Assembly: GCF_035989285.1 (NCBI RefSeq)
Contig: NZ_CP108513.1
Coordinates: 2,108,001 to 2,172,000 of the forward strand
Direction: 5' to 3'
Length of the DNA: 64,000 nucleotides
Source: Streptomyces sp. NBC_01235
GTDB taxonomy: Bacteria > Actinomycetota > Actinomycetes > Streptomycetales > Streptomycetaceae
This document shows positions 8,780-17,479 of this stretch, in pieces. Under the pieces are notes generated by a model, which saw only the letters and a program-made list of their open reading frames with translations, was not told where the DNA came from and did no database searches. Within the stretch, counting starts at the first letter, position 1; every line of letters begins with the position of its first letter. The position numbers were made by a program, and so were the translations under genes.

Positions 8780-9646
8780 TTACTTGAGGCTGCCCATGAG
8801 GATTCCGCTGCGCCAGTACTTCTGGAGGGCGAACATGAAGACCGCCAGCGGAACAATCGACAGCAGTGACCCGGTGAGGACGAGAGTGTTCATGTCGCGG
8901 GAGGTCTGCGCCTGCTGCACCCAGGAGAAGAGGCCCAGGGTCACGGGGAAGGAGCGCTCGCCGTTGAGCATGAACAGAGGCAGGAAGAAGTTGTTCCAGA
9001 TGTTGACGAAGTCGAGCATGAAGATGGTGACGCCGCCGGTGCGCACCAGCCTGAGCGCGACCGAGAAGAAGATCCGCGTCTCGCTCGCGCCGTCGATGCG
9101 GGCCGCCTCCATCAGCTCGGTGGGCACCGAGGTGTCGGCGTAGACCTTGCCCAGGTAGACCCCGAAGGGGTTGATGAAGTACGGGATCAGCACCGCCCAG
9201 ACGGTGTTGGTGAGCCCGATCTTCGCGAAGACGAGGTAAAGCGGGAACGCCAGCAGTGTGCTCGGCAGCAGCGAGGCACCGACGATGACACCGAACAGGG
9301 CGCCCCGGCCCCGGAAGTCGAACTTCGCCAGGCCGTAGCCGGCGGCGAGCGAGACGAACGTCGAACCCGCGGCGCCGACGGTGGAGTACAGGACGGAGTT
9401 GAAGATCCAGCGGCCGAAGACCCCGTCGTGGTAGTCCCAGATCGCCTGGAAATTGTCGGCGAGGTGGTTGGCGGAGAACCACAGGCCGAACGTCGAGTAC
9501 AGGTCCGTCTGGTTCTTCGTCGACGCCACCAGCAGGAACCAGGTCGGTGCGAGCGAGTAGAGCAGGAAGACGATCAGCAGACCAGTGGTGAGGGCCACCG
9601 CACGACGGGTGGGGCGCGCACCGCCCCCGGAGGCGATACTGCTCAT
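8780..9646 (-). CDS. sugar ABC transporter permease, MalG type
   Basis: 288 residues from ATG at 9646, overlapping the stop of the upstream permease by ATGA. Several hydrophobic segments are evident (first at about residues 15-38), and the EAA loop that contacts the ATPase is present as ELMEAARIDGASETRIFF. The C-terminus YWRSGILMGSLK is typical of the CUT1 family. It should pair with the permease at 9643-10596 to form the membrane channel for the binding protein at 10619. As usual in Streptomyces, no ATPase gene is in the operon; a shared MsiK-type ATPase elsewhere would drive transport. Start chosen for the overlap; a longer in-frame extension lies inside the neighbouring gene. Confidence 0.9.
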   Translation of the reverse strand: MSSIASGGGARPTRRAVALTTGLLIVFLLYSLAPTWFLLVASTKNQTDLYSTFGLWFSANHLADNFQAIWDYHDGVFGRWIFNSVLYSTVGAAGSTFVSLAAGYGLAKFDFRGRGALFGVIVGASLLPSTLLAFPLYLVFAKIGLTNTVWAVLIPYFINPFGVYLGKVYADTSVPTELMEAARIDGASETRIFFSVALRLVRTGGVTIFMLDFVNIWNNFFLPLFMLNGERSFPVTLGLFSWVQQAQTSRDMNTLVLTGSLLSIVPLAVFMFALQKYWRSGILMGSLK

Positions 9647-10596
9647 GACAGCTTCCTGTTCGTGACGCGGTAGAAGACGAAGGCGAGGATGCCGGTGACC
9701 ACGGCGAGGACGAGCGACTCGGCGGCGGCGTACTGGTAGTCGCCGGTCTTGAACGCCCGGTCGAAGATCTCCAGCATCGGCGTGAAGTCGGTGCTGATGG
9801 ACTCCGGCGCCACATACCGCAAAAACAGCGGCTCGGTGAACAGCTGGAGTCGGCCGATCAGTGAGAACATGCCGGTCAGGACGAGGATCCCGGTGATGTT
9901 CGGCACCTTGACGGACCAGGCGATCCGCCACTCCTTCGCCCCGTCGAGCCGGGCCGCCTCGTACAGCTCGCGCGGCAGCGCCTGCAGCGAGGCGGAGATC
10001 AGGATCATGTTGAAGCCGATGCCCTGCCAGGTGAGCAGATTCCCCAGCGAGAGGTAGGTGCTGAGGCCACCGAAGAAGGTGATGCTCGTTCCGGCCCGGT
10101 CCGCGATGTCGACGATGGGGCTCGCGGTCGGGCTGTAGAGGAACAGCCAGATCAGCGTGGAGACCACGCCCGGGATGACGTACGGGATGAGCAGTCCCGC
10201 GCGGAAGAAGCGGACCGCGCGGGCCGCGATGCCGTCGAGGAGCAGTGCCAGCAGGAGCGAGATGCCGAGCATGACCGCGATCTGCGCGGCCCCGAAGAGC
10301 AGGGTGCGCAGCATGCCGGTCCAGAAGGTGCCGTCCGACAGGATCGCCGAGAAGTTGGCGAAGCCGACGAACACGATCCTCGTCGGACCGAAGCCGATGC
10401 CGCTGCTCTTCTTCTCGTGCAGGCTCTGGCTGAAGGCGTAGCCGATCGGCACGACATAGGTCAGGAGGAAGCCGGTCAGGAAGGGCAGCATGAACAGCAG
10501 GCCCTTGTAGGCTCCCCGTCTCCCGGTCCGGCGGGGGGAGGTCCGCCGGACCGGGGAGTCGGTGGCGGCCTGCGCCGGCCGCGTGAGGGTGGACAA
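9643..10596 (-). CDS. sugar ABC transporter permease, MalF type
   Basis: 317 residues from a TTG start at 10596 that has GGAGA six bases upstream. A basic N-terminus (SPRRTGRRGAYKG) is followed by a first membrane helix (LLFMLPFLTGFLLTYVVP) and further helices. The EAA loop ELYEAARLDGAKEWRIAW sits in the second half. It is the partner of the MalG-type permease, with which it overlaps by four bases. Only 22 bases separate it from the binding-protein gene, so the three are one transcript. Family knowledge: CUT1 permeases import oligosaccharides; the substrate is inferred to be the product of the GH43/lyase enzymes encoded downstream. Confidence 0.9.
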   Translation of the reverse strand: MSTLTRPAQAATDSPVRRTSPRRTGRRGAYKGLLFMLPFLTGFLLTYVVPIGYAFSQSLHEKKSSGIGFGPTRIVFVGFANFSAILSDGTFWTGMLRTLLFGAAQIAVMLGISLLLALLLDGIAARAVRFFRAGLLIPYVIPGVVSTLIWLFLYSPTASPIVDIADRAGTSITFFGGLSTYLSLGNLLTWQGIGFNMILISASLQALPRELYEAARLDGAKEWRIAWSVKVPNITGILVLTGMFSLIGRLQLFTEPLFLRYVAPESISTDFTPMLEIFDRAFKTGDYQYAAAESLVLAVVTGILAFVFYRVTNRKLS

Positions 10597-10618
10597 GGCA
10601 GTCTCCAGATCAGATGGT

Positions 10619-11944
10619 TCAGCCGGCGGCGACGGCCTTAACGCCCTTGTTCTTCAGGTCGGCGAGCACCCAGTCCTGAAGGTGCGTCAGCATGTCCTTG
10701 ACGGTCAGCTGCTTCTTCATGACCTTGCCCCACTGCTTCTGCATCTCGGAGTACATGGCCGCGTAGTCCGGCCCGTACTGCCACTGCTCGCCGACCCGGG
10801 AGGCCGCGGTGGTGATCACCTGCGCGCTGTCCGACTTCCCGTTGAACATCCCCGTCGGGATGATCTTGTCGACGTACGGGGAGACGTCCTTGACGGCCGG
10901 GAAGAGCCCCGACTTGGACGCGGGGTCCGTGAGCGCGGTCAGCGACTCCTTGCTGCTGGACAGCCAGGCGGCGAACTGGGCCGCCCGGTCTGGGTACTTG
11001 CAGCCCTTGAGCACGGCCGTGACGTCGAAGTTGCTGGAGGTCTGGGGGTTGGCCGGGTCGAAGACCGGCGCGTCGGCGAGCTGCCACTTGCCCTTGGACT
11101 TGGGGAAGTTGGTGTCGTAGATCGGCAGCTGCCAGGTGGAGGTGGTCATCAGGATGGTCTTGCCGAGGTCCCAGGTCTTGAAGACGCCCGGGTCGGCGTA
11201 GGAGGCGTTGGAGGCGAGGTCGTCGTCCACCAGCTGCTGGACGATGTCGGCGGCCTTGAGGGCGTCGGGCGAGGTGAAGCCGATCTCCCAGTGGTCGCCT
11301 GCGACTTTGTACCATTGCGCGCCCGCCTGCCAGGACAGGTCGACGAGCGTGCTTGGGTCCTCGCCGGCCATGTTGAAGATCTTGACGTTCTTCTCTTGCT
11401 TCTGCACCGCTTTGCCCGCCGCGATCACGTCGTCCCAGGTGGTGGGCGCCTTGAGGCCGTACTTCTGGAACAGGTCCGCGCGGTAGGCCGTGAACAGGGG
11501 GGAGGAGCCGGTGGGGATGCCGTAGGTGGCCCCGCCGGGGCTGACCGCGTTCCACGCCGGGGTGCTGTAGCGGGACTTGTACGGGGCGGCGACGTTGGTG
11601 ATGTCGGTGAGCAGCCCGTCGGCGGCGAAGTTCGCCAGGTTCATCCCGTCCATCTTGGACAGACAGGGCGCGTTGCCCGAGGTCACCGCGGCGCGCAGCT
11701 TCTGGTAGACGGTGTCGCCGGCCGCGTTGACGAACTTCACCTGGGTCTCGGGGTGCTTCTTGTTCCACACCACGACCTGGTCGGAGATGCCCTCCGTCCA
11801 GCTCCAGAACTCCAGCTGCACCTTGCCCTTGGTGGTCTTCGCCTCCGAGTCCGTGCCGTCGCCGCCACCGCAGGCGCCCAGGGCGAGGGACAGTGAGAGG
11901 GCGGCGGCCGCGCCGGCGACGGCTCTCGTACGGATGGTGCTCAT
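10619..11944 (-). CDS. extracellular sugar-binding lipoprotein of ABC transporter
   Basis: 441 residues from ATG at 11944, with a strong GGAGG ribosome site. The signal peptide has basic TIRTRAVAG, a hydrophobic Ala/Leu run and a lipobox LALGACGGG, so Cys25 or so should be lipidated and anchored outside the membrane. The mature part has the family 1 solute-binding pattern (VQLEFWSWTEGISDQVVVWNKKHP; YGIPTGSSPLFTAYRADLF). It is the first gene of the minus-strand operon running to 2171. The upstream 300 bases are shared with the divergent dehydrogenase and hold two LacI-type palindromes, so its expression is probably sugar-induced through the LacI protein at 13549. Confidence 0.92.
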   Translation of the reverse strand: MSTIRTRAVAGAAAALSLSLALGACGGGDGTDSEAKTTKGKVQLEFWSWTEGISDQVVVWNKKHPETQVKFVNAAGDTVYQKLRAAVTSGNAPCLSKMDGMNLANFAADGLLTDITNVAAPYKSRYSTPAWNAVSPGGATYGIPTGSSPLFTAYRADLFQKYGLKAPTTWDDVIAAGKAVQKQEKNVKIFNMAGEDPSTLVDLSWQAGAQWYKVAGDHWEIGFTSPDALKAADIVQQLVDDDLASNASYADPGVFKTWDLGKTILMTTSTWQLPIYDTNFPKSKGKWQLADAPVFDPANPQTSSNFDVTAVLKGCKYPDRAAQFAAWLSSSKESLTALTDPASKSGLFPAVKDVSPYVDKIIPTGMFNGKSDSAQVITTAASRVGEQWQYGPDYAAMYSEMQKQWGKVMKKQLTVKDMLTHLQDWVLADLKNKGVKAVAAG

Positions 11945-12035
11945 CGGTCCTCCGGAGAAAGGCGGACAGCGCCTGCGGTGGGGAGAGGGCGCGGGCGTCT
12001 GAAGGCAGGGAGAGTGGGATCGGCTACGCGTTTCA

Positions 12036-12047
12036 GTAACCGTTTCC
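12036..12047. promoter_or_regulatory. candidate LacI operator upstream of the polysaccharide operon
   Basis: The sequence GTAACCGTTTCC, within AGTAACCGTTTCCC, is an imperfect palindrome around a central CG, the form bound by many LacI-family proteins. It lies about 92 bases before the binding-protein start and resembles the sites at 12245 and 13469. Binding is inferred. Confidence 0.5.
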
Positions 12048-12244
12048 CGTGGACGGTAGGACCCCGCGGGACGCCACCACAAGAGGGAGGAGGGCATTTG
12101 TTTCACCGATCTTTCGGGCAGGTTACCCAAAAAACTGGACCTGACCAGCGTTTTTCCCTCGCGCATTCCAGCAGGAGCGCGTCATCCCGAACGCAGGGTG
12201 CCCTCGGAGGAGCGTTGACTCGCCAACCAGGCGAGCTCTAGCGT

Positions 12245-12258
12245 GGAATACGTTTACC
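12245..12258. promoter_or_regulatory. candidate LacI operator upstream of the dehydrogenase
   Basis: GGAATACGTTTACC, read on the other strand GGTAAACGTATTCC, shares the GTAAnCG core with the sites at 12036 and 13469. It lies 42 bases before the dehydrogenase start and so could overlap its promoter. Confidence 0.5.
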
Positions 12259-12299
12259 TTTCCTTGCCACCCTCTCCTTCACTACCGAAGCGGAGATCC

Positions 12300-13316
12300 A
12301 TGTCCACGTCCGAGCTGCCGCCGCGCGCCTTGTTCGCCATGAACCCGGTGCACCTTCCCGAGCTCTTCCCGCCCCGGCTCATGGCACGGCTGACGGCCCT
12401 GGCCCGGATCGAACCCGCCCTCGTCGTGACGGACTTCACCGATCCGGCGATGGCCGGACCGCTGGCGGAGGCCGATGTGCTGATCACCGGCTGGGGCTGC
12501 CCGCGCATCGACGGGTCCGTCCTCGCCGCGGCACCCCGACTGCGGGCCGTGCTGCACGCGGCGGGCAGCGTGCGCAACCTCGTCTCGCCCGAGGTCTGGG
12601 AGCAAGGCGTCTCGGTGTCCAACGCCGTGCGGGCCAATGCGCTTCCGGTGGCCGAGTTCACCCTCGCCGCGATCCTGCTGTCCGGCAAGGACGCCTTCGG
12701 CCTGCGGGAGCGGTTCCGAACCGACCATGTGTTCCCGCCGCCCGCCGACTACGCAAAGATCGGCAACCTCGGCAAGCGGGTCGGGATCATCGGAGCCTCC
12801 CGGGTCGGACGCCGCCTGCTCGAACTGCTGCGGCCCTTCGACTTCTCGGTGACGCTGTACGACCCGTACATCGACGCAGCCGAGGCCCGCGCGCTGGGTG
12901 CCGTACTCGTGCCGCTCGACGAGCTGATGCGCACCAGCGACATCATCAGCCTGAACGCGCCGGACATCCCGGAGACCTACCGCATGCTCGACCGCGGACG
13001 GCTGTCGCTGATGCCCGACGGTTCGGTGCTCGTCAACACCTCCCGGGGTGCCCTCGTCGATCCCGACGCCCTCACCGACGAACTGGTCTCCGGACGGATC
13101 AGCGCGGTCCTGGACGTGACCGAGCCGGAGCCGCTGCCCGGGGATTCCCCCCTGTACGGGCTGCCCAACGTCTTCCTCACCCCGCATATCGCCGGTTCCC
13201 TCGGCAACGAGCTGGAGCGACTGGGCCGCACCGTCGTGGACGAGCTGGCACTGCTCGGCGAAGGCTCGCCGCTCGCGCACGCCGTGTGCCAGGCCGATCT
13301 GGTCAACAGCGCCTGA
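12300..13316 (+). CDS. D-isomer-specific 2-hydroxyacid dehydrogenase
   Basis: 338 residues. I chose ATG at 12300 (MSTSELPPRALFAMNP), which has GGAG just upstream; an in-frame ATG at 12243 would place the LacI-like palindrome inside the gene. The NAD-binding motif is VGIIGASRVGRR (about residues 161-172). The catalytic set follows: Arg in NTSRGALVD, Glu in DVTEPEPLPGDSPL, His in LTPHIAGS. These enzymes interconvert 2-keto acids and D-2-hydroxy acids. Divergent orientation from the ABC operon and shared operators suggest it handles a keto acid derived from the imported sugar. A strong hairpin 56 bases downstream probably ends the transcript. Confidence 0.9.
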   Translation: MSTSELPPRALFAMNPVHLPELFPPRLMARLTALARIEPALVVTDFTDPAMAGPLAEADVLITGWGCPRIDGSVLAAAPRLRAVLHAAGSVRNLVSPEVWEQGVSVSNAVRANALPVAEFTLAAILLSGKDAFGLRERFRTDHVFPPPADYAKIGNLGKRVGIIGASRVGRRLLELLRPFDFSVTLYDPYIDAAEARALGAVLVPLDELMRTSDIISLNAPDIPETYRMLDRGRLSLMPDGSVLVNTSRGALVDPDALTDELVSGRISAVLDVTEPEPLPGDSPLYGLPNVFLTPHIAGSLGNELERLGRTVVDELALLGEGSPLAHAVCQADLVNSA

Positions 13317-13371
13317 TCCGCAGGTCACGGCCCACGGCGTCGGCCCTCTGCCGGCATCGTCTCCTCGCTCA

Positions 13372-13404
13372 GGGGAGTCCGCCTCCGGCCGGGCCGGACT
13401 CCCC
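13372..13404 (+). terminator. rho-independent-like hairpin after the dehydrogenase
   Basis: GGGGAGTCCG and CGGACTCCCC form a perfect 10-bp stem with a 13-base loop. No T-run follows, as is common in Streptomyces. It separates the dehydrogenase from the LacI gene, implying the latter has its own promoter. Confidence 0.75.
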
Positions 13405-13468
13405 CGCTTGTCGTGCGCGATCAGATGCTCTCCGAGCATGGACCCACGAGGGCAGGAGCGACAGTGAA

Positions 13469-13482
13469 AGTAATCGTTTACT
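13469..13482. promoter_or_regulatory. candidate LacI operator upstream of the lacI-type gene
   Basis: AGTAATCGTTTACT is a near-perfect palindrome (five of six arm positions pair) centred on CG. It sits 67 bases before the LacI start at 13549, suggesting autoregulation. It is the best of the three related sites. Confidence 0.6.
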
Positions 13483-13548
13483 GGCCCATCACCGTAGTTT
13501 CTGCCGCGATCGGGCCGCAAGCGGTGCCGATGCAGTAGCGTCGGCCGC

Positions 13549-14655
13549 GTGACGGACAACGGGAAGAGCACGCGCAGGAGCCCCGATGCCAGCAGAACCA
13601 GACGGCGGAGCATGCGGTCGGACAGGCCGAGCACCATCCGCGACGTAGCGGCGAAAGCAGGCGTCTCGGTAGCAACCGTTTCCCGCACGCTGGCAGGCAA
13701 CTACCCGGTGTCGGCGGAAACCAGGGCCCGCGTCATGGCAGCCGTGGGGTCACTGCACTACGTGGTGAACGTCCACGCCAAAGCCCTCTCCGGGGCAGTC
13801 GCCGGTCCCGTCGCCCTGGTCATCCAGGACATCACCGGTCCCTCACTGGCCTTTGTCGCCGCCGGCGTGGAGCAGGAGGCCACCAGCCGGGGCAGGCTGA
13901 GCCTGGTCTGCTCCACCCACGGCGACACCGCTCGCGAGGACGACCTGGTCCAGCTCATGCGGGAGCAGCACGCCGCCGCGGTCGTCCTCGTCGGCGGAGT
14001 GGTCCCCGACGACGCCTACCACCGCCGTATGGCCGAATACGCCCAGGCCCTCGACGCCGCCGGATCCCGCCTGGTGCTGGTCGGGCGTCCCGCGCTGCCC
14101 GCCGGAATCCCGGCGACCGTGGTCGAGTACGACAACCGGGGCGGCGCGTTCCAGGCCACCTCGCACCTCCTCGCCGCCGGACACCGGCGCATCCTCTTCC
14201 TCGGGGGCGAGCCCGGGTTCAGCAGCGCGGAACAGCGCCGCGAAGGGTACCTGGCCGCGCTGCGCGCCCACTCGGTGCCGTACGAGGAGGGACTCGACCT
14301 ACCGGGCTCGTACACCCGCGCCTCCGGCTACCGTCGAGTGCGGGATGCGCTGGACGCCGGGCTGGACTTCACCGCGGTCTTCGCCGCCACCGACGCGATC
14401 GCCGTCGGCGTGCTGGCCGCGCTGCGCGAGGCGAGGCTCCGGGTCCCCCGAGACGTCTCACTCATCGGTTTCGACGATGTCCCCTATGCCGCGGACCTGA
14501 CTCCGTCGCTCACCACTGTTCGCGTCCCGTACGAGGAACTGGGCCGGGCCGCCGTACGACTCGCCCTCGACCGCGAGGAGACCATCACGGGCGACGACCA
14601 CGTGGTCCTGAGCACCCAGCTGGTGATCCGGGAGTCGGTGCGACAGCGGAAGTGA
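13549..14655 (+). CDS. LacI-family transcriptional regulator
   Basis: 368 residues from GTG at 13549; ATG at 13612 (MRSDRPSTIRDVA) is an equally possible start, and neither has a clear ribosome site. The HTH is STIRDVAAKAGVSVATVSRTLAG, followed by the hinge NVHAKALSG and a full effector domain (GPVALVIQDITGP, HLLAAGHRRILFLGG, SLIGFDDVPYAADLTPSLTTV). It lies next to the dehydrogenase and close to the ABC operon; the palindromes at 12036, 12245 and 13469 are its likely targets. I infer that it represses the polysaccharide operon until an oligosaccharide or its breakdown product is bound. Confidence 0.92.
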   Translation: MTDNGKSTRRSPDASRTRRRSMRSDRPSTIRDVAAKAGVSVATVSRTLAGNYPVSAETRARVMAAVGSLHYVVNVHAKALSGAVAGPVALVIQDITGPSLAFVAAGVEQEATSRGRLSLVCSTHGDTAREDDLVQLMREQHAAAVVLVGGVVPDDAYHRRMAEYAQALDAAGSRLVLVGRPALPAGIPATVVEYDNRGGAFQATSHLLAAGHRRILFLGGEPGFSSAEQRREGYLAALRAHSVPYEEGLDLPGSYTRASGYRRVRDALDAGLDFTAVFAATDAIAVGVLAALREARLRVPRDVSLIGFDDVPYAADLTPSLTTVRVPYEELGRAAVRLALDREETITGDDHVVLSTQLVIRESVRQRK

Positions 14656-14718
14656 CCAGACCCGCTGCGCGGTCCCGGCCGCGACCGCGCCGATGGTCTC
14701 GCCAGGCTCCGGGGCTCA

Positions 14719-14738
14719 TGCCCGGCCATGACCGGGCA
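14719..14738 (+). terminator. hairpin downstream of the LacI gene
   Basis: TGCCCGG and CCGGGCA form a perfect 7-bp stem with a 6-base loop, 63 bases after the stop. Position suits a terminator, but the stem is short and G+C-rich hairpins are frequent here. The remaining bases between 14656 and 14900 show no gene. Confidence 0.4.
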
Positions 14739-14900
14739 CGGACGCCTCCCCGGCGAGGTTCCCTGGGCAGGCTCCTCGCCGGCACCCCGCGGACCTGCGC
14801 CGATACCCCGGTGCGGGGTGTGCGCCCGAAGGAGTGGCCGTACGCGCACGCCTGGTGGCGCCCGCGTACGGCCTTCCCCTACCGGCTGGACGCTGTCGGC

Positions 14901-15453
14901 TCAGAAGGCCGCGGTCTGGTTTTCGAGGTACTGCTGCAGGAAGGCGTACTTGGCGTCACTGTCCGCGGCCGGAAGCGTCGCGAAGCGATCACCCAGTTCC
15001 ATCGACAGGGGTTTCGACGTGCGCAGGGCCGGCCAGGCCGGCAGGCGGCGTCCGTTGGGGTTGCCGGTGGCCGCGAAGTTGGCCACGTAGGAGGAGGTCG
15101 TGTCGGCGATCGCGTGGTCCGCGTCGGTCCAGGGGCGGTCGGTGCCGTACAGGTTGCCGAACAGGTAGTACTTCTCCGCGCCGTGATAGACGCCGACGCC
15201 GTTCGCGGGTTCGATCGGGTTGGTGGTGTCGGAGCCCGGCGGGACGTGGGTCCACCAGTAGTTGTAGACCGGGCTGCGGTTGCCGGCGGTCTCCTTGAAC
15301 CGGGTGCCCCACAGGAAGGTGGACGCGCGCTCGTCGTCGCGCGCGTAGGCGATGTACTGCGCCGCCGCCTCCGCGTCCATCGTGGCGGGGTAGAGGGCGA
15401 GGAAGTCCGCGGCCTTGTCGCCGAAGGTCGTCGCCGCGTACGCCTGGTACAGC
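14901..15453 (-). pseudogene. carboxylesterase/lipase (type B) C-terminal fragment
   Basis: The frame reads LYQAYAATTFGDKAADFLALYPA and continues through STFLWGTRFKETAGNRSPVYNYWWTHVPP, NGVGVYHGAEKYYLFGNLY and YVANFAATGNPNGRRLPAWPAL, the C-terminal third of type B carboxylesterases (the His of the triad is in the GVYHGAE segment). An in-frame TAG lies immediately upstream of LYQAYAA, and no nucleophile elbow precedes it. The fragment is therefore about 180 residues of a protein normally near 500. It ends cleanly at its native stop. Mobile-element remains begin within 1 kb, which may explain the loss of the 5' part. Confidence 0.8.
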
Positions 15454-15529
15454 TAGCGCATCTTTCTGACCTGCGCTTATGCGAGGCGATGAGGCTGTGA
15501 CCTGCTAGGACGGGTTGCAGAGGCGATCG

Positions 15530-15598
15530 GAGGCAGTCAGAGGAAATCACTCTGATTCGACCCCGGTTCGACCCGGGTCGCTCAGAGGCAGTCAGAGG
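15530..15598. repeat. 14-bp direct repeat pair around a short palindromic segment
   Basis: GAGGCAGTCAGAGG occurs at 15530-15543 and again at 15585-15598. Between them are the short inverted pieces CCCGG/CCGGG and GATTCGAC/GTTCGAC. The 370 bases from 15454 to 15824 otherwise contain no gene I can support. The repeats could be the scar of an element, but no matching copy is seen elsewhere in the window. Confidence 0.4.
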
Positions 15599-15824
15599 CA
15601 TCAGCCCCTGAAACTGGCCTGTGAGGGACACGAGTTGGCCGGTGTGGATCACCAGTGGACCACTCTGGCGGCGCTCTGTTCCGACCTCGGTCGAGCTGCG
15701 ATGGGGACGCCTGCCTCCACTCGGGGCCGGTATCACTAGGTCCTCCAGGACGGCAATCCTGGAGACCTTGCCGGCGCCGATGGAGGTCGGTTCCGGACAC
15801 CACCCGTGGTTTTAGCGGGCCTGG

Positions 15825-16391
15825 GTGGCGTCCACGTCTTTGCGAGACGACCCCACCGTGCCAGACAGCACCCATCACGCCCTCTCTCAACGAAACTCCA
15901 ACGACTTCTGCGGAATTCTCAGCCCCGTCCAGCTTCCGTCGGCCGCGACCGATCTCATTCTGCTCGGAGACCTCACCGGCCGCTACGCCACCGGCAGTTA
16001 CAGCAGGCTCGCCTCCGACGGCCGGAGCCTGGTCCTGCGCCCGGACCGGCAGGGCGCTGCCGAACACGGGCACCGGATCACCGCGGCCATCGCCTGCCAC
16101 GTGGCCCGCGCCGGCGGCACCATCGACCAGCTCACGCAACTCCTGCTGCACCCGGAGCACGAAGGCGGACGCCACGCCCAGAACAAGATCGAGCGCCGCA
16201 AGCTCGTGGCCACTTTCGACGAGGCCGAGCGCGCCGCCGCCCGCAACACCCGCGACGTCACCGCCCACGTGGTCATGGTCAAGGCCGACGACCGCACCAG
16301 CCTGCCCCGCACCGCCAAGGACAAGCTCCTCGACCCCGCCCAGGGCGAGGGCATCGACCCGGACCGCGACGAACCGTTCCCCCTCGCCTAG
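15825..16391 (+). CDS. unrecognised protein next to an IS1380 relic
   Basis: Up to 188 residues from GTG at 15825, or fewer from GTG at 15858. The middle is well-behaved protein sequence (LILLGDLTGRYATGSYSRLASDGRSLVLRPD, then HRITAAIACHVARAGGTIDQLTQLLLHPEHEGG) with a later charged helix KLVATFDEAERAAARNTRDVTAHV. The codon third-position pattern is G/C-rich like neighbouring real genes. The central part vaguely resembles segments of actinomycete plasmid or integrative-element replication proteins, but I cannot name a family. No ribosome site is evident, and the IS1380 fragment starts 120 bases downstream, so it may itself be a remnant. Confidence 0.4.
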   Translation: MASTSLRDDPTVPDSTHHALSQRNSNDFCGILSPVQLPSAATDLILLGDLTGRYATGSYSRLASDGRSLVLRPDRQGAAEHGHRITAAIACHVARAGGTIDQLTQLLLHPEHEGGRHAQNKIERRKLVATFDEAERAAARNTRDVTAHVVMVKADDRTSLPRTAKDKLLDPAQGEGIDPDRDEPFPLA

Positions 16392-16511
16392 CCTGCGCGT
16401 TTCACTTGCCGCGGTGTCCGGATCTTGATCGGAAACGCGAAAGTGCCCTCTGAGCTGGGAAGATGAGGCTTGCGAAGGTCTCTGTCATCCCAGCAGGAAG
16501 GCACTTTCTGC

Positions 16512-16935
16512 GTGCACACTACCGCCTCGCGCCCCAAGCTCGTCGTCTCGGCCGACGGCCACGGGGTGGTCAGCCACGCAGGGTCCCGCCTGCTGGCCGA
16601 TCTCGCTGACGCCACGGGCCTGACCGCCGCGTTCACCGACGCGCTGCGCCGCCTGCGGCCACGCGGCACCGGACACAACCCGGGCAGGATCGCGGTGGAC
16701 GTGGCGGTGATGCTCGCGGACGGCGGCGAAGCCATCGCCGACTTGGCCCTACTGCGCGACCAGGCCGAGGTCTTCGGCCTGGTGGCCTCTACCCCGACCG
16801 CCTGGCGCCTGCTGGCCAGCATCGACCACACGGCACTGGCAGCACTGCGCACGGCCCGAGCTGCAGCGCGCGAGGTCGCCTGGCTGCAGGCCGCCGAGAC
16901 GGACAGAGGCATACCCGCGGCCCAGGCCGGCGGGC
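16512..16935 (+). pseudogene. IS1380-family transposase, N-terminal fragment
   Basis: From GTG at 16512 (with GGAAG upstream) the frame reads HTTASRPKLVVSADGHGVVSHAG, LADLADATGLTAAF, HNPGRIAVDVAVMLADGGEAIADLALLRDQ and TPTAWRLLASIDHTALAALR, the standard N-terminal part of IS1380 transposases. Homology ends at about 16935, just before the first catalytic Asp expected in an LDIDATLV-type motif, and the frame stops at 17000 after unrelated codons. It cannot be active. DNA from 17001 to about 17290 is non-coding as far as I can see. Confidence 0.8.
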
Positions 16936-17296
16936 GGGACCTGGACTACATACGCCGGGTCTGGGCCAGCGCTTCGGAAGCTCCAGTACCAAGTCGCTGA
17001 GCTCCCGGCACGGCGCGTACGAGGCCCTCGCCGCGCTGCGCGACCGCATCGCGACGACCGCCCTGGCATGGGTTGCGGGGACGGACCGCGCTGCGGGTTC
17101 TGCGGGCGCACCTGAACTTCGCCGTGATCGCGGGCGGCCTGGCCGGGAGGGCTCTCAGCCACAGCACTCAATGCTGCGCCCGTGACGTCAGACGGGCCCC
17201 CGCCGCGTCCGGCGCCATGACACGAACCGGCACCCGTTTCCGCCCTACCGGCCGATCTCGCACCTCGGCGGCCTGCAAAGGCACCGATTCACCCTA

Positions 17297-17325
17297 TTGA
17301 CACGCGGCCGAAACGCGCTCAGCAT
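17297..17325 (+). promoter_or_regulatory. promoter of the first split-transketolase operon
   Basis: TTGACA at 17297-17302 is a consensus -35 box; 17 bases later CAGCAT at 17320-17325 could serve as -10. A start near 17331 would leave a leader of about 150 bases before the first gene, with the palindrome at 17348 about 17-30 bases into the transcript. The context ACCCTATTGACA resembles GCCCTCTTGACT at the second transketolase operon. Confidence 0.55.
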
Positions 17326-17347
17326 GATGGCGTTCGCGATTCACTAC

Positions 17348-17361
17348 TGAATAGCTATTCA
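17348..17361. promoter_or_regulatory. perfect 14-bp palindrome, candidate SorC-type operator
   Basis: TGAATAGCTATTCA is a perfect palindrome and unusually A/T-rich for this DNA. It begins 51 bases after the start of the TTGACA box. Related sequences occur at 31989 (11 of 14 identical, same distance from a TTGACT box) and at 37362 upstream of the SorC-type regulator (11 of 14). Its position just downstream of the promoter suits repression. Confidence 0.65.
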
Positions 17362-17479
17362 CTCGATCCGGCAACCAGCCGACAGCCCCACCCAGCGCCC
17401 TGCCCCGCTCGCCGGGCCACTCCGGCCGACGCCGCGAGACCCGTCGGACCCCAAGATCCAGCGATCAAGGACGATCCAG

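Noticed and set aside
10562..11896. Long plus-strand frame of 444 codons opposite the binding-protein gene
   Set aside because: Low-complexity Gly/Val/Arg/Leu sequence without motifs; the opposite strand has a clear lipoprotein with ribosome site.
15555..15582. tRNA T-arm-like stretch GATTCGACCCCGGTTCGACCC
   Set aside because: The stem around TTCGA does not pair correctly and no acceptor, D or anticodon arms can be laid out around it.
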